Both the position numbers and the translations under genes were made by a program. Below are positions 6,819-14,221 of a DNA stretch of 64,000 nucleotides, piece by piece. Below the pieces are notes generated by a model. The model had not been told where the DNA came from, made no database searches, and was given only the letters and a program-made list of their open reading frames with translations. This stretch comes from Stieleria neptunia (lineage in GTDB: Bacteria; Planctomycetota; Planctomycetia; Pirellulales; Pirellulaceae): NCBI RefSeq assembly GCF_007754155.1, contig NZ_CP037423.1, positions 6,630,938 to 6,694,937 of the forward strand. The letters run 5' to 3'. The number at the start of each line of letters is the position of its first letter. Position 1 is the stretch's first letter.

Positions 6819-9020
6819 TCAAAACTGTGAATCTTCACAGTCGCCGGGGGCGTCGATGTCAACTTCCAGCTTTTTTGCGTATTCTAAGAGTTTGCGGACC
6901 CAATCGTTGTGTGTCCGATCGCTAAACCCGAACTTTTTAAGACGTTGCCGTTCGGTCGATCGGAGTTTTTCCCATTCGCGCTCAGTGCCCGAATAATCGA
7001 TGTCGTCGAGAAACCAGCGTAAGCGATCGCCAGTTTTGCCTTTTCCGCCTTCCCGCCACTTCGCGTACAGCCTTGCGTCGCGGATGTATCGCGGTAAGTC
7101 CCAACGTTTTATGTCGGTGATCGGTGCGGGCACGTGATCAGCTTTGTCTTTCGTTGCGGTATTCTTAATATTGCCCGCGTGCGGCGTTGCAGCCGAATCA
7201 GCAGTGCCGATGTTGGGCGTCGGTACGGAATCGGCGCAACTCGCTTCCAAGTCGCGTGCCCGCAATTCGTCTGCCCGCTTTTCTCGCCATGCTCGCAACG
7301 CACTTAGTACTTCTTCGCCACCAACTTCGTCGCGGGAATAACTATCGCGATGATGACGACAGAACGCTTCGCCACCGCCAACCCGAAGTACCTTCAATCC
7401 TTCTTCATGGGAAAACACAAACGGCGTCCAGCCAGCTTCGTCGGCCAGCTGATTGATGTTTTTTAGATACTTTGCGTCCGAATTGGTCCCGATCTTCCAT
7501 TTAGAAATCAGCCCGTACGCCCCGCCCTTAACGGTTTCCATTGCCCGGATGCAAACGTCAAGTTGTAACCATAGGTCATCGTCGCAGACTTCTGGTCGCA
7601 ACGGTTGCTGAATGCTTGTGATCGTATTCACCGGCCCGGTTCGTCGCTCAATCTCGCTTTGGTAGATGTCTTGCTCGCGAGCGAGTGCCGTGGCGTGTGA
7701 GCCGTGGATCTCTCCACAACTCTGTTTTCGCCTGACCGCTCGCAGCAACGGATTTACGACTCGCCAACGTTCAAAAAATTGATTCACGTCGTGTTCGGCT
7801 GCCATCACGATTCCGTAGATAGGCTCGGATGGCTTGCCAACGCTCTCCACAATTGCAGCGACGTCGTCGGCCAGCGATTGAAGTGAGTTCCTAACCCGTC
7901 GGCGACTCCGGCCAAATTCAGACACTACATCTGTTGCTATTTCAAAGGCTTCATCGCTAAGAATCTCCCAGTTCGTTGATCGGTCTTTTGCAATTTCCTG
8001 TTGGCGCAGATCGATAAACTTTTCGCATTCGACCAAGAAAGCGCTCACAGGATCGACTTCGCGATATTCGCCAGTCGGGTTAGGGTCCGCATAGCTTGCG
8101 CCAGACCCTCTATGGTCGGAAAAGTAAGACGAACGGTCGTCGGAACTGACTGCCTCGGTCGTGGTATCGATTGACGAATCAATGGTTAACTTGCCATTGA
8201 CGATGTCAGCGAGTATCCCAGCTGCGATTGAAGAGGAACGCAAATACTTATCAACGGTCCAGGTGAATCCAGCATGGTGGATGCTCCCAATCGAGTGGGC
8301 ATGACGTGCACCGTCGATCGCATCTTCCGATCGTTCGGCGTCTGGCACAAGCATTCGATGCACGGCATCGTCGGCTATTGCAGATTCGCGCCCTACTCCG
8401 TGAAATATGCCTGAGCTTTCGAGCAAGTGCAAAACACCCAGCCAGCGCCGCAACCCGGTAATGCCCTCAGTGGCTCCAATGCCGAGACTCGATAGACGAA
8501 TTCCCTCGCACGATTTCCCGGCTACTTCGCCAAACCTCAATGCATCTTGGGTGGGCGGGCGATATGTGCTAACCGCCGGAACCGGCACGACAATCGACCA
8601 ATTGTTTGTCGGCAGGTCGGTCCCCCAATTCTTCCCTTTTACTTCGACCAGCCTTTCAGATGATTCGAGTAGTCGGTTTGTTTCTTTTTCGGTCCGTAAG
8701 TTTTCAATACTGAGATAGCAAGATACGATTGTGTTGGGCGTACCCGTGATCGACATAACGCTCAACGACTCGGGCATGTTGGTCATTGATGCGATGCCTC
8801 CACCCAGCGGTCGCCACAATTCATCACAATTATATCTGTCGGAATGTCCGTCATCACTGCGACGTATTTTGTCAGGCTGAACAACCAACCGTAACGCTAC
8901 TTCTCCCTCATTCCGTAGTTGCTCAAAATCTTGTTGTAGGGTTTCAAATTGACGCGCTGTTGTCTTCGGCAAAACGCTTTGCAAATACTTGATCGCTCGA
9001 ATCCGAATCGTTGCCGGCAT
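6819..9020 (-). CDS. 733-aa protein of unknown function (element cargo)
   Basis: I do not recognise this protein. The ATG at 9020 has a good ribosome-binding site (aggag, about 9 bases upstream). No signal peptide or membrane segment is visible, so it is probably cytoplasmic. The N-terminal third has short beta-like stretches (LSVMSITGTPNTIVSCYLSIENL). The middle is helical and charged; residues about 350-420 look like a long helical region. The C-terminal 130 residues begin with a variable, Thr/Ala-rich linker and end in a basic helical block (KWREGGKGKTGDRLRWFLDD, then TERQRLKKFGFSDRTHNDWV) that could bind nucleic acid. It is the only large gene not tied to replication or integration, so it is the cargo candidate. 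Its composition seems more AT-rich than the flanking chromosome. Confidence 0.75.
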   Translation of the reverse strand: MPATIRIRAIKYLQSVLPKTTARQFETLQQDFEQLRNEGEVALRLVVQPDKIRRSDDGHSDRYNCDELWRPLGGGIASMTNMPESLSVMSITGTPNTIVSCYLSIENLRTEKETNRLLESSERLVEVKGKNWGTDLPTNNWSIVVPVPAVSTYRPPTQDALRFGEVAGKSCEGIRLSSLGIGATEGITGLRRWLGVLHLLESSGIFHGVGRESAIADDAVHRMLVPDAERSEDAIDGARHAHSIGSIHHAGFTWTVDKYLRSSSIAAGILADIVNGKLTIDSSIDTTTEAVSSDDRSSYFSDHRGSGASYADPNPTGEYREVDPVSAFLVECEKFIDLRQQEIAKDRSTNWEILSDEAFEIATDVVSEFGRSRRRVRNSLQSLADDVAAIVESVGKPSEPIYGIVMAAEHDVNQFFERWRVVNPLLRAVRRKQSCGEIHGSHATALAREQDIYQSEIERRTGPVNTITSIQQPLRPEVCDDDLWLQLDVCIRAMETVKGGAYGLISKWKIGTNSDAKYLKNINQLADEAGWTPFVFSHEEGLKVLRVGGGEAFCRHHRDSYSRDEVGGEEVLSALRAWREKRADELRARDLEASCADSVPTPNIGTADSAATPHAGNIKNTATKDKADHVPAPITDIKRWDLPRYIRDARLYAKWREGGKGKTGDRLRWFLDDIDYSGTEREWEKLRSTERQRLKKFGFSDRTHNDWVRKLLEYAKKLEVDIDAPGDCEDSQF

Positions 9021-9700
9021 TGGCGAGACTCCTATTCATCAGTGAATCGGGCGGACCCAGCCGCCGGCGTCGAATAGGAAACGGCGACGGCGGGGTCCAG
9101 CAGCGGTAGCAAACCGCCTACCCGTCAATGATCGCGGGACCAACCGCGACCGGTTCAATGCCGGGAGGTGAATCCGGCATACGTATTGTCGGGGGCATAA
9201 CGCGACAGGGCAATAACACAGACCCTGCTTATTCGGTTGGCTTGGACCCTGTCCGACTTCACGATGACGTTGTAGATGCTTCGCCGTATTTTTCGCCAAC
9301 AATCAACCCACCCACCTCGGATTTACATCGCGGGTGTTTGTAAGAATGCTCCGATGACTGGGCGAAGCCCGGCACAGGGGCCCTTTCGCGAGGACCCGCT
9401 CAATGTCCGCAAAGTGATTTTGCAGCACAGACTAACTAAACCGGGCAACGGTGGTCGTGACTGCTCGCGCGCCAGGAAAACACCGGCCCCCCCATACCTA
9501 CGTGGTGGTGGTGGCTATGATGCCGCGTTGTAAGTTCGGCGAGATTCGTTCGGAGACAAACCCCCGCGACCCCCTCCCGTCCACTGGAAGGACCCAAAAC
9601 ACTGCGGGTCCTTTCCGTTGTTTGCGACAGCGGTTTCCAACTGTCATTGCCGCAACAAATCCAACCATCCATCCATCGCATGATCGTGATGACCGCAGGG
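9021..9700. other. 680-bp gene-free region of the element with hairpins
   Basis: No convincing reading frame is present. Several short inverted repeats are visible: atgccgg/ccggcat near 9160-9182 and ggaaggaccc/gggtcctttcc at 9586-9595/9606-9616. The region lies upstream of the 733-aa gene and next to the right attachment arm. It could hold the promoter of that gene, a replication origin or a small RNA; none is shown. Confidence 0.5.
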
Positions 9701-9862
9701 CTATGTCGATCGCACTCTCAGTTGTTCCAGCAGATCATCTAGCTGGGCATCGTCCAAGTGTTCGCGAATGCATTCGCTTACCATCGCGGCGGGAGTGGTG
9801 GATTCGGTGGTGTTTTCATCGCCACCACGATTCTGCCCCGTGTTTTCCGCAGCCGGGGAAAC
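9701..9862 (-). other. Alternative integrase C-terminal tail, used only when the element is circular
   Basis: Reading leftwards from the attR core, the frame that is in phase with the integrase at attL stays open for 53 codons and ends at 9701. The tail is protein-like: a Asn/Gly/Thr stretch (with NTTESTT), then an amphipathic acidic helix (MVSECIREHLDDAQLDDLLE). In the integrated state nothing starts it. After excision the integrase frame would pass through the identical core and continue here, giving about 509 aa instead of 457. The phase match is exact: 1376 and 9863 are the same codon position. Confidence 0.6.
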
Positions 9863-9878
9863 CCTAGCGGGGTAGCTT
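9863..9878. other. attR core
   Basis: This is the second copy of cctagcggggtagctt. It is followed by gaaaggccttttgcattgagcagaaggcttttttt-type sequence, probably the original downstream terminator of the tRNA before integration. Only the last 13 bases of the tRNA are present, so this is not a second tRNA gene. Confidence 0.9.
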
Positions 9879-9881
9879 GAA

Positions 9882-9913
9882 AGGCCTTTTGCATTGAGCA
9901 GAAGGCTTTTTTT
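9882..9913 (+). terminator. Probable original tRNA-Gln terminator
   Basis: The stem (gcctt ... aaggc) is followed by a run of seven T residues and lies directly downstream of attR. A closely similar hairpin lies at 15536-15566, downstream of another gene, as part of a dispersed repeat. Confidence 0.5.
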
Positions 9914-10207
9914 GTTGGCAGGGCGGTCCCGATCAGTCTCGGCGGAGACGGTAAGCGCCCAGGAGCACCATGGGTTAGGTGGGCCAGCGGGGCGACGCCG
10001 TGGCCATGTTTCAGGGAAAGAGCTATCGCCCGATTCTTGGATCCACTGGCCGTAGATGATCCGCGATCCGCCGGGACAAGCGTCTTGTCTCATGGGGCCC
10101 AACGCGGGCTTAGCAGGCGCGTGACTCCCTCGTGACGCGCGAGGTGTGTCCTGCGTCGGTTTTCCTTTTATCGAAAGACAGTCCTGAATACTGCCTTGCA
10201 GTGCCAG

Positions 10208-12046
10208 CTACTGATCCAGGCGGGCGAGGCGGCGGCGAAGCCGATCTCGCTCTCGACGGATGTTGTCAGCTTCACGCTCCTTTTGCCGGTGGGCCCGGAT
10301 CGACTCCGGATGCGCTGTCCCCCATGCGTCAGGACGCAGCGCGGCATAGTCGCGACTGCCTGCGAGAAGCTGGTCGAGTACGTCTTCCAAGTACGCCGCC
10401 ACATCCAGGTCGTTTCGTATCGCGCTGCTGACGACCGTCATCAATGTCGCCGTACGATAACCCGATGCAAGACTGCCAAGAAAAAGCCAGTTCTTGCGAC
10501 CCAGTGCTACTTGCTTCATCAGCTGCTCGCATGAGTTGTTGTCGATCGGGATTTCCCCGTCTTCAAGGTGAGCCGTCAGTCCTTGCCATTGATTCAAGAT
10601 GTAACTTCGCGCATCGCTGATCTTGTCACTACTCAGCACGTCCATCATCTTCATCTGGAGGTACTCGCGCATCTGGCCCCAAAGGGGAGCCGATTGCTTT
10701 CGGCGAAGTGTCAAGCGTTCTGCTGGCGACAACTCTCGAGCTTCGTCTTCGACATCATAAATCAATCGAAACAATCCAAGTAAATGCTTTGCATGCTCCG
10801 CGTGATTGTCTAGCGCAGCTTCCACCTTCCGACGCGCATGGGCCGCGCAAGCGGCATGAACGATCAATCCGTTTGATCGTATGTAAATCCCCGTGTTCGC
10901 TCCGTAGCAGTCTCCCAATAGAGTTCCCGTATACTCGCTATCGACTAAAAATTGGTCCGGCCCATCACGGTGACGACTGACCGTAAAGTCAAACACGTTG
11001 ATTGGAATTTGAACGCCTCGGTAGGCCCACATCTTTGCCGTGATGCTTTTGAGCCCTTTCGACTTGGCTGCTGCAAAAACTTCCGCAGCACGCCGACCCT
11101 TCGGATCGTCCTCGCGTGCTTCGGGAATGTCTTGCGGCAACAGTAAGCGGATCGACGTGTCGTCACTTCCGATGCAGCTGTCGGTGCGAACCAAGTCAGC
11201 AAGCCACTGCACGAACGGCCGGAGCACGCGTTCGGCAGCTTCTTGAAGGTTTAGTAGCGTACTGCGTGAAAGGTAAAGGCCGCACTCGGCGAACATGTCC
11301 TCTTGACGATAGATCGGCAGATGGTAGCCAAGTCGATTGGCAATGACCGAGGCAGCGAATGAGGTGTCGTAGCGATCGCCTTGAATCAGCGCCGCGGGGC
11401 GTGGGGCCTGCAAAATACCGGCGCGGGGATCCTCCGGGTGAACGTACTTGGGGAAGATCTTTCGAATGATATAGGCCGCACCCCGGGTGAAGTGTGCCGA
11501 TTCGACCACGTCTTCTCCGATCCGCACCAAGCCTTCTTTTTCTTCGTCGCTTAAGTCGACAATCACTTCCTTGCGCGGCAGGCTGTCGGGAAAACGCTCT
11601 TCACGCTTGCGTCGCTTGGGCGGCTTGTTGCGTTTGCCGGCTCGATCATTTTCTTCGATCGCCTGCTTGATGCCTTCACGAGCGTCGTCGATTTCTGCTT
11701 GACTGGCGAATTCGAACTTCAGCTGGTCGTCGTCTTCAAAGCGTTCGCTCTGGCGGCCAAAGATGCGACGGATCAAAGCGTCGAGTTCGTCTTGCTTTTT
11801 GGAGAGTTGCTTTCGTAAGTCCTCGTTCTTCGATTCAAGGTCCTCTTTGGCCGCAGCGAGTGACTTGGCGTCTTGGACGAGAGACTCGTTGGTGGTAGCA
11901 AGCGATTGGTTGTTTACAGCGAGTGAATCGACTTTGTTGGTGAGTGACGCATTGGTGGCAGCAAGCGATTCATTGACGGACTCAAGCGTGCTGTTTTTCG
12001 CACGCAGGGCTTCGATTTCGCGTTGAAGTTGCTTGAGCTTGTCCAT
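10208..12046 (-). CDS. tnpC: IS66 transposase TnpC
   Basis: The 612-aa DDE transposase of the IS66 element. The first 90 residues are an extended coiled coil built on near-repeats of SLAATNESL. Then come the IS66 zinc-binding/linker region and the basic stretch AGKRNKPPKRRKREE (about 132-146). The catalytic core carries the DDE residues in GSDDTSIRLL, LLGDCYGANTG and DNNSCEQLMK, followed by the family ending VALGRKNWLFLGS. The frame is intact. About 257 bp separate its stop from the left inverted repeat. A hairpin with a U-run lies between tnpB and tnpC and may limit expression. Confidence 0.96.
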   Translation of the reverse strand: MDKLKQLQREIEALRAKNSTLESVNESLAATNASLTNKVDSLAVNNQSLATTNESLVQDAKSLAAAKEDLESKNEDLRKQLSKKQDELDALIRRIFGRQSERFEDDDQLKFEFASQAEIDDAREGIKQAIEENDRAGKRNKPPKRRKREERFPDSLPRKEVIVDLSDEEKEGLVRIGEDVVESAHFTRGAAYIIRKIFPKYVHPEDPRAGILQAPRPAALIQGDRYDTSFAASVIANRLGYHLPIYRQEDMFAECGLYLSRSTLLNLQEAAERVLRPFVQWLADLVRTDSCIGSDDTSIRLLLPQDIPEAREDDPKGRRAAEVFAAAKSKGLKSITAKMWAYRGVQIPINVFDFTVSRHRDGPDQFLVDSEYTGTLLGDCYGANTGIYIRSNGLIVHAACAAHARRKVEAALDNHAEHAKHLLGLFRLIYDVEDEARELSPAERLTLRRKQSAPLWGQMREYLQMKMMDVLSSDKISDARSYILNQWQGLTAHLEDGEIPIDNNSCEQLMKQVALGRKNWLFLGSLASGYRTATLMTVVSSAIRNDLDVAAYLEDVLDQLLAGSRDYAALRPDAWGTAHPESIRAHRQKEREADNIRRERDRLRRRLARLDQ

Positions 12047-12104
12047 GTACAGAAGACTAAAAGCTTCTCGAAATCGCGCAATAGCAAATCACCGTCTGGG
12101 CAAG

Positions 12105-12140
12105 AAAAAAAGCAAGTTTTCTTCGCCGAAGAAAACTTGC
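12105..12140 (-). terminator. Hairpin plus U-run between tnpB and tnpC
   Basis: A 13-bp perfect stem (gcaagttttcttc / gaagaaaacttgc, 12112-12124 with 12128-12140) and a 3-base loop are followed on the minus strand by seven T residues (12105-12111). This looks like a rho-independent terminator inside the transposase operon and would attenuate tnpC transcription. Confidence 0.7.
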
Positions 12141-12178
12141 TCCCAAGTGTGGTCCGTCGTCACTGCTTCCGCGGCAGC

Positions 12179-12526
12179 TTACGCTGCCTTGAGCCGTTTA
12201 CGTCTCTTGGCATTTTCGATTGAGATTCCACCAAGCAGCATCGCCAAGTCGGCTGCGTCGAGCTTGACGCTCGCCTCGCCATCTTGCCTGATTCTTTCAA
12301 AGGTGCCTTGCTCCAGACTTTTGTACCACACCGCCATTCCATCGCGGTCCCAATAGAGAGCTTTGAGTTTGTCCTGGCGTCGATTGATAAACAGGAACAA
12401 GCTTCCGTCGTTTGGCGTTTTGCCTAGCTCGTTTCGCACGATGCCGGCCAGGCCCGAAAAACTCTTTCGCATGTCGGTCGGCTTGGCGTAGAGAAAAATG
12501 CCGCCAGTGGTTGGTAGTGCGATCAT
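12179..12526 (-). CDS. tnpB: IS66 accessory protein TnpB
   Basis: A 115-aa IS66 Orf2 protein. The ATG at 12526 overlaps the tnpA stop (atga, 12523-12526). Family motifs are visible: IFLYAKPTDMRKSFSGL near the N-terminus, then LFLFINRRQDKLKALYWDRDG and a C-terminal Lys/Arg-rich tail. Its exact function in transposition is not established, although IS66 elements usually need it. Confidence 0.94.
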   Translation of the reverse strand: MIALPTTGGIFLYAKPTDMRKSFSGLAGIVRNELGKTPNDGSLFLFINRRQDKLKALYWDRDGMAVWYKSLEQGTFERIRQDGEASVKLDAADLAMLLGGISIENAKRRKRLKAA

Positions 12527-12852
12527 TGCTGCAACTCGCTTGGTTGTGGTGCCAACCGGTCGACGATGATCATCAAGCTGTTGGCGTCGCAGCAATCAAG
12601 CTCGATCTGCGTGCCACAGGGAAAGCGGACAGTGGTGCCGCCAATTTGGGGGCGCGGCTGTTCGATTTGCACGGCAAGAAACGCGTCGCTCTGATCTGCG
12701 TCGCCCTGCAGCCTTTGTCGCCATCGATAAAACGATGCGGTGGAGACTCCGTGCAAATCGCAAAAGTCGGAGACCGCAAGATCGGACTGTTCGTGAAGTT
12801 GGATCAGCCGCGACCAACGTTGGCGAACGGCGGGGTCTGGCAAGCGAACCAT
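12523..12852 (-). CDS. tnpA: IS66 accessory protein TnpA (helix-turn-helix)
   Basis: A 109-aa IS66 Orf1-type protein. The ATG at 12852 is preceded by aggaggt at ideal spacing; an in-frame start at 12885 is less likely. Residues 5-50 form a helix-turn-helix (RQRWSRLIQLHEQSDLAVSD, then FCDLHGVSTASFYRWRQRL) like other IS66/IS3 OrfA proteins. The C-terminal half is variable, as is usual. It is the first gene of the IS66 operon. Confidence 0.92.
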   Translation of the reverse strand: MVRLPDPAVRQRWSRLIQLHEQSDLAVSDFCDLHGVSTASFYRWRQRLQGDADQSDAFLAVQIEQPRPQIGGTTVRFPCGTQIELDCCDANSLMIIVDRLAPQPSELQQ

Positions 12853-12936
12853 GGAAACCTCCTGGTTACGTGAGTGAAAACCCACCAGCCTACGCCACGC
12901 GCCAAGAATGGTTTCCTCGGGCGCTTACCGGAGACG

Positions 12937-13290
12937 CACGGTCTTGAGCAATTCCTTCCAATCGTTCTGCCCCGTATGATTCTGCCTTCTCTCTCCATGA
13001 TGCCCGCTTGGAACGGGGAATGAAGAGGTAAGACAGTGTGGGCAGGAAAAAAGAAGCCCCGTGCTCAATGGCGGAGCCGCGCCGTGTGTACGGCTGCTTT
13101 CTCTTACCCTAAGTTTTCTTACCTTTCATCACGGACCGTCCCGGAAGCCAGAACCCGAGACCGGAGCGGTTGGCAGAATGATGGCTGGCAGAATGATGTT
13201 CTGCGTGGACGCACCGAGGTCGACATCGAACTCCGATCGTCAATGGCAGCCGTCTTGAGCAGGCTCTCCAAATCATTCTGTCTCCTGTCT
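12937..13290. repeat. Dispersed repeat family R6, copy A (split by the IS66 element)
   Basis: Bases 9880-9950 plus 12937-13290 match 15531-15900 in order: the cattgagcagaaggc hairpin, a cggtcttgagcaa segment, attctgcc strings, atgcccgcttgga, an AG-rich segment, then ccggaagcca and two copies of tggcagaatgatg. The right boundary coincides with the stop codon of the DUF421 gene. No gene is visible. Confidence 0.75.
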
Positions 13291-13869
13291 TTAACCGCCG
13301 TGGCCGCACTGATCAAAAAGACGCTCATGGTCGATGACGTCGCGGAAGATCCGCTGATCGAGTTGGGCATCAGCATCCGACGCATGGATCACCGAGACGT
13401 CACCGGTGATCTCGAACACAACGGCTTTGACCTGGTCAAAGTTCATGGCGTTCGATTCGCGCAATTTCCCGAACAGATCCTCTTCGGTGATGTTGGCCAT
13501 TCGCATATTCTCATGCAAGATCTCAGAGCCGGCCATCAGTAAGAGTGGTTGATTATCGACCACATTGGCGAGCGTTCTGGACTGAACTCGCAGCTTGGCG
13601 ACCGCCCACTGGGCAACGAAGACACAGAAAATTGCGAATAGCCCCATGAACAGAGACGGTGATGGCGATGAGATGGTTGCGCCGAACAGCGATCCGGTCG
13701 CGATCGTCATTGCGAAGTCGGCAGCGGACATCTTTGAAAAGCTGCGGAGCCCGACGGTGCGCGTATAAATCAATATCGCGATGTAAACGACGACCGCGGA
13801 AATCAGGATCATCGCGAGCTCGCTGAGCGAAACGAAAATCCATTTGTCTATCAAAGTAGTTGCAATCAT
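13291..13869 (-). CDS. DUF421 (YetF/YcaP-like) membrane protein
   Basis: A 192-aa protein from the ATG at 13869; an upstream ATG at 13917 is possible, and a longer open frame to 14277 is not protein-like. Three membrane helices lie near residues 12-32 (LSELAMILISAVVVYIAIL), 45-60 and 65-85. They are followed by the DUF421 cytoplasmic domain with SRTLANVVDNQPLLLMAGS and the helix EEDLFGKLRESNAMNFDQVK. The conserved YTRTVGLRSFSKMSAADFA stretch after helix 1 is diagnostic. The function is unknown; relatives influence spore and envelope properties in Bacillus. The 3' end touches a dispersed repeat. Confidence 0.88.
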   Translation of the reverse strand: MIATTLIDKWIFVSLSELAMILISAVVVYIAILIYTRTVGLRSFSKMSAADFAMTIATGSLFGATISSPSPSLFMGLFAIFCVFVAQWAVAKLRVQSRTLANVVDNQPLLLMAGSEILHENMRMANITEEDLFGKLRESNAMNFDQVKAVVFEITGDVSVIHASDADAQLDQRIFRDVIDHERLFDQCGHGG

Positions 13870-14221
13870 GCCGGGAGGATGAGCTTTGCGGTAGCCAACG
13901 ACCAGCTCAAAGAACATCTCGATTTCGACACCGGTTGAGCGTCGGCTAGAAGACGTTCGATGCGCGAAAAACGCGAGGTTTTGAGATCGATCTTGGATCG
14001 ATGGTCGGAAATGTTTTGGTGATGGGGTCAAGAGCAAAGCGCGTACCGAATCATCCGCAGCTGCTCGATGCCCCCCTGGATCGAAGGCGTTCAGTACAGA
14101 AGCAAAACCGACGCCCCTCGCGGCGACAGAGGGAGCCGAAAGCCTGCACAGCAGCGTTGCGGCCCGCGCGATACGGGGCGGGGGGCACTGGGGCTTTGAT
14201 TGGATTGGACCATGGTGATTG
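13870..14221. other. 352-bp spacer, no gene seen
   Basis: The spacer lies between the DUF421 start and the end of the next minus-strand gene. It holds a small inverted repeat around 13987-14002 (gatcgatcttggatcgat) and otherwise nothing I can assign. The promoter of the DUF421 gene should be here. Confidence 0.5.

Larger units (their letters stand above)
1376..9878. mobile_element. Integrative element inserted in tRNA-Gln
   Basis: The element is bounded by 16-bp direct repeats (cctagcggggtagctt) at 1376-1391 and 9863-9878. The left copy is the 3' end of tRNA-Gln and the right copy is a detached tRNA 3' end, the usual footprint of tRNA-targeting integration. It carries an integrase beside the tRNA, five closely packed genes for replication/excision, and one large gene of unknown function. 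All genes lie on the minus strand. No capsid, portal, relaxase or type IV secretion genes are visible, so it looks like a non-conjugative, satellite- or plasmid-like element. Beyond the right copy lies the tRNA's presumed original terminator (about 9882-9913). Confidence 0.88.
9951..12928. mobile_element. Complete IS66-family insertion sequence
   Basis: The terminal inverted repeats begin gtaagcgccc on both ends (9951-9960 and the complement of 12919-12928), with further partial matches over about 20 bases. The 8-bp target duplication cggagacg is present at 9943-9950 and 12929-12936, the length expected for IS66. The three genes tnpA, tnpB and tnpC are all on the minus strand with intact frames. 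The element split a dispersed repeat whose other copy at 15531-15900 shows the uninterrupted order. Confidence 0.95.

Noticed and set aside
1259..9042. 16-bp repeat gactcctattcatcag at 1259-1274 and 9027-9042
   Set aside because: One such match is expected by chance in 64 kb; flanks do not match, and the second copy is explained by the ribosome-binding site of the 733-aa gene.
9863..9913. Second tRNA gene at attR
   Set aside because: Only the last 13 bases of the tRNA are present; no D or anticodon arm can be formed.
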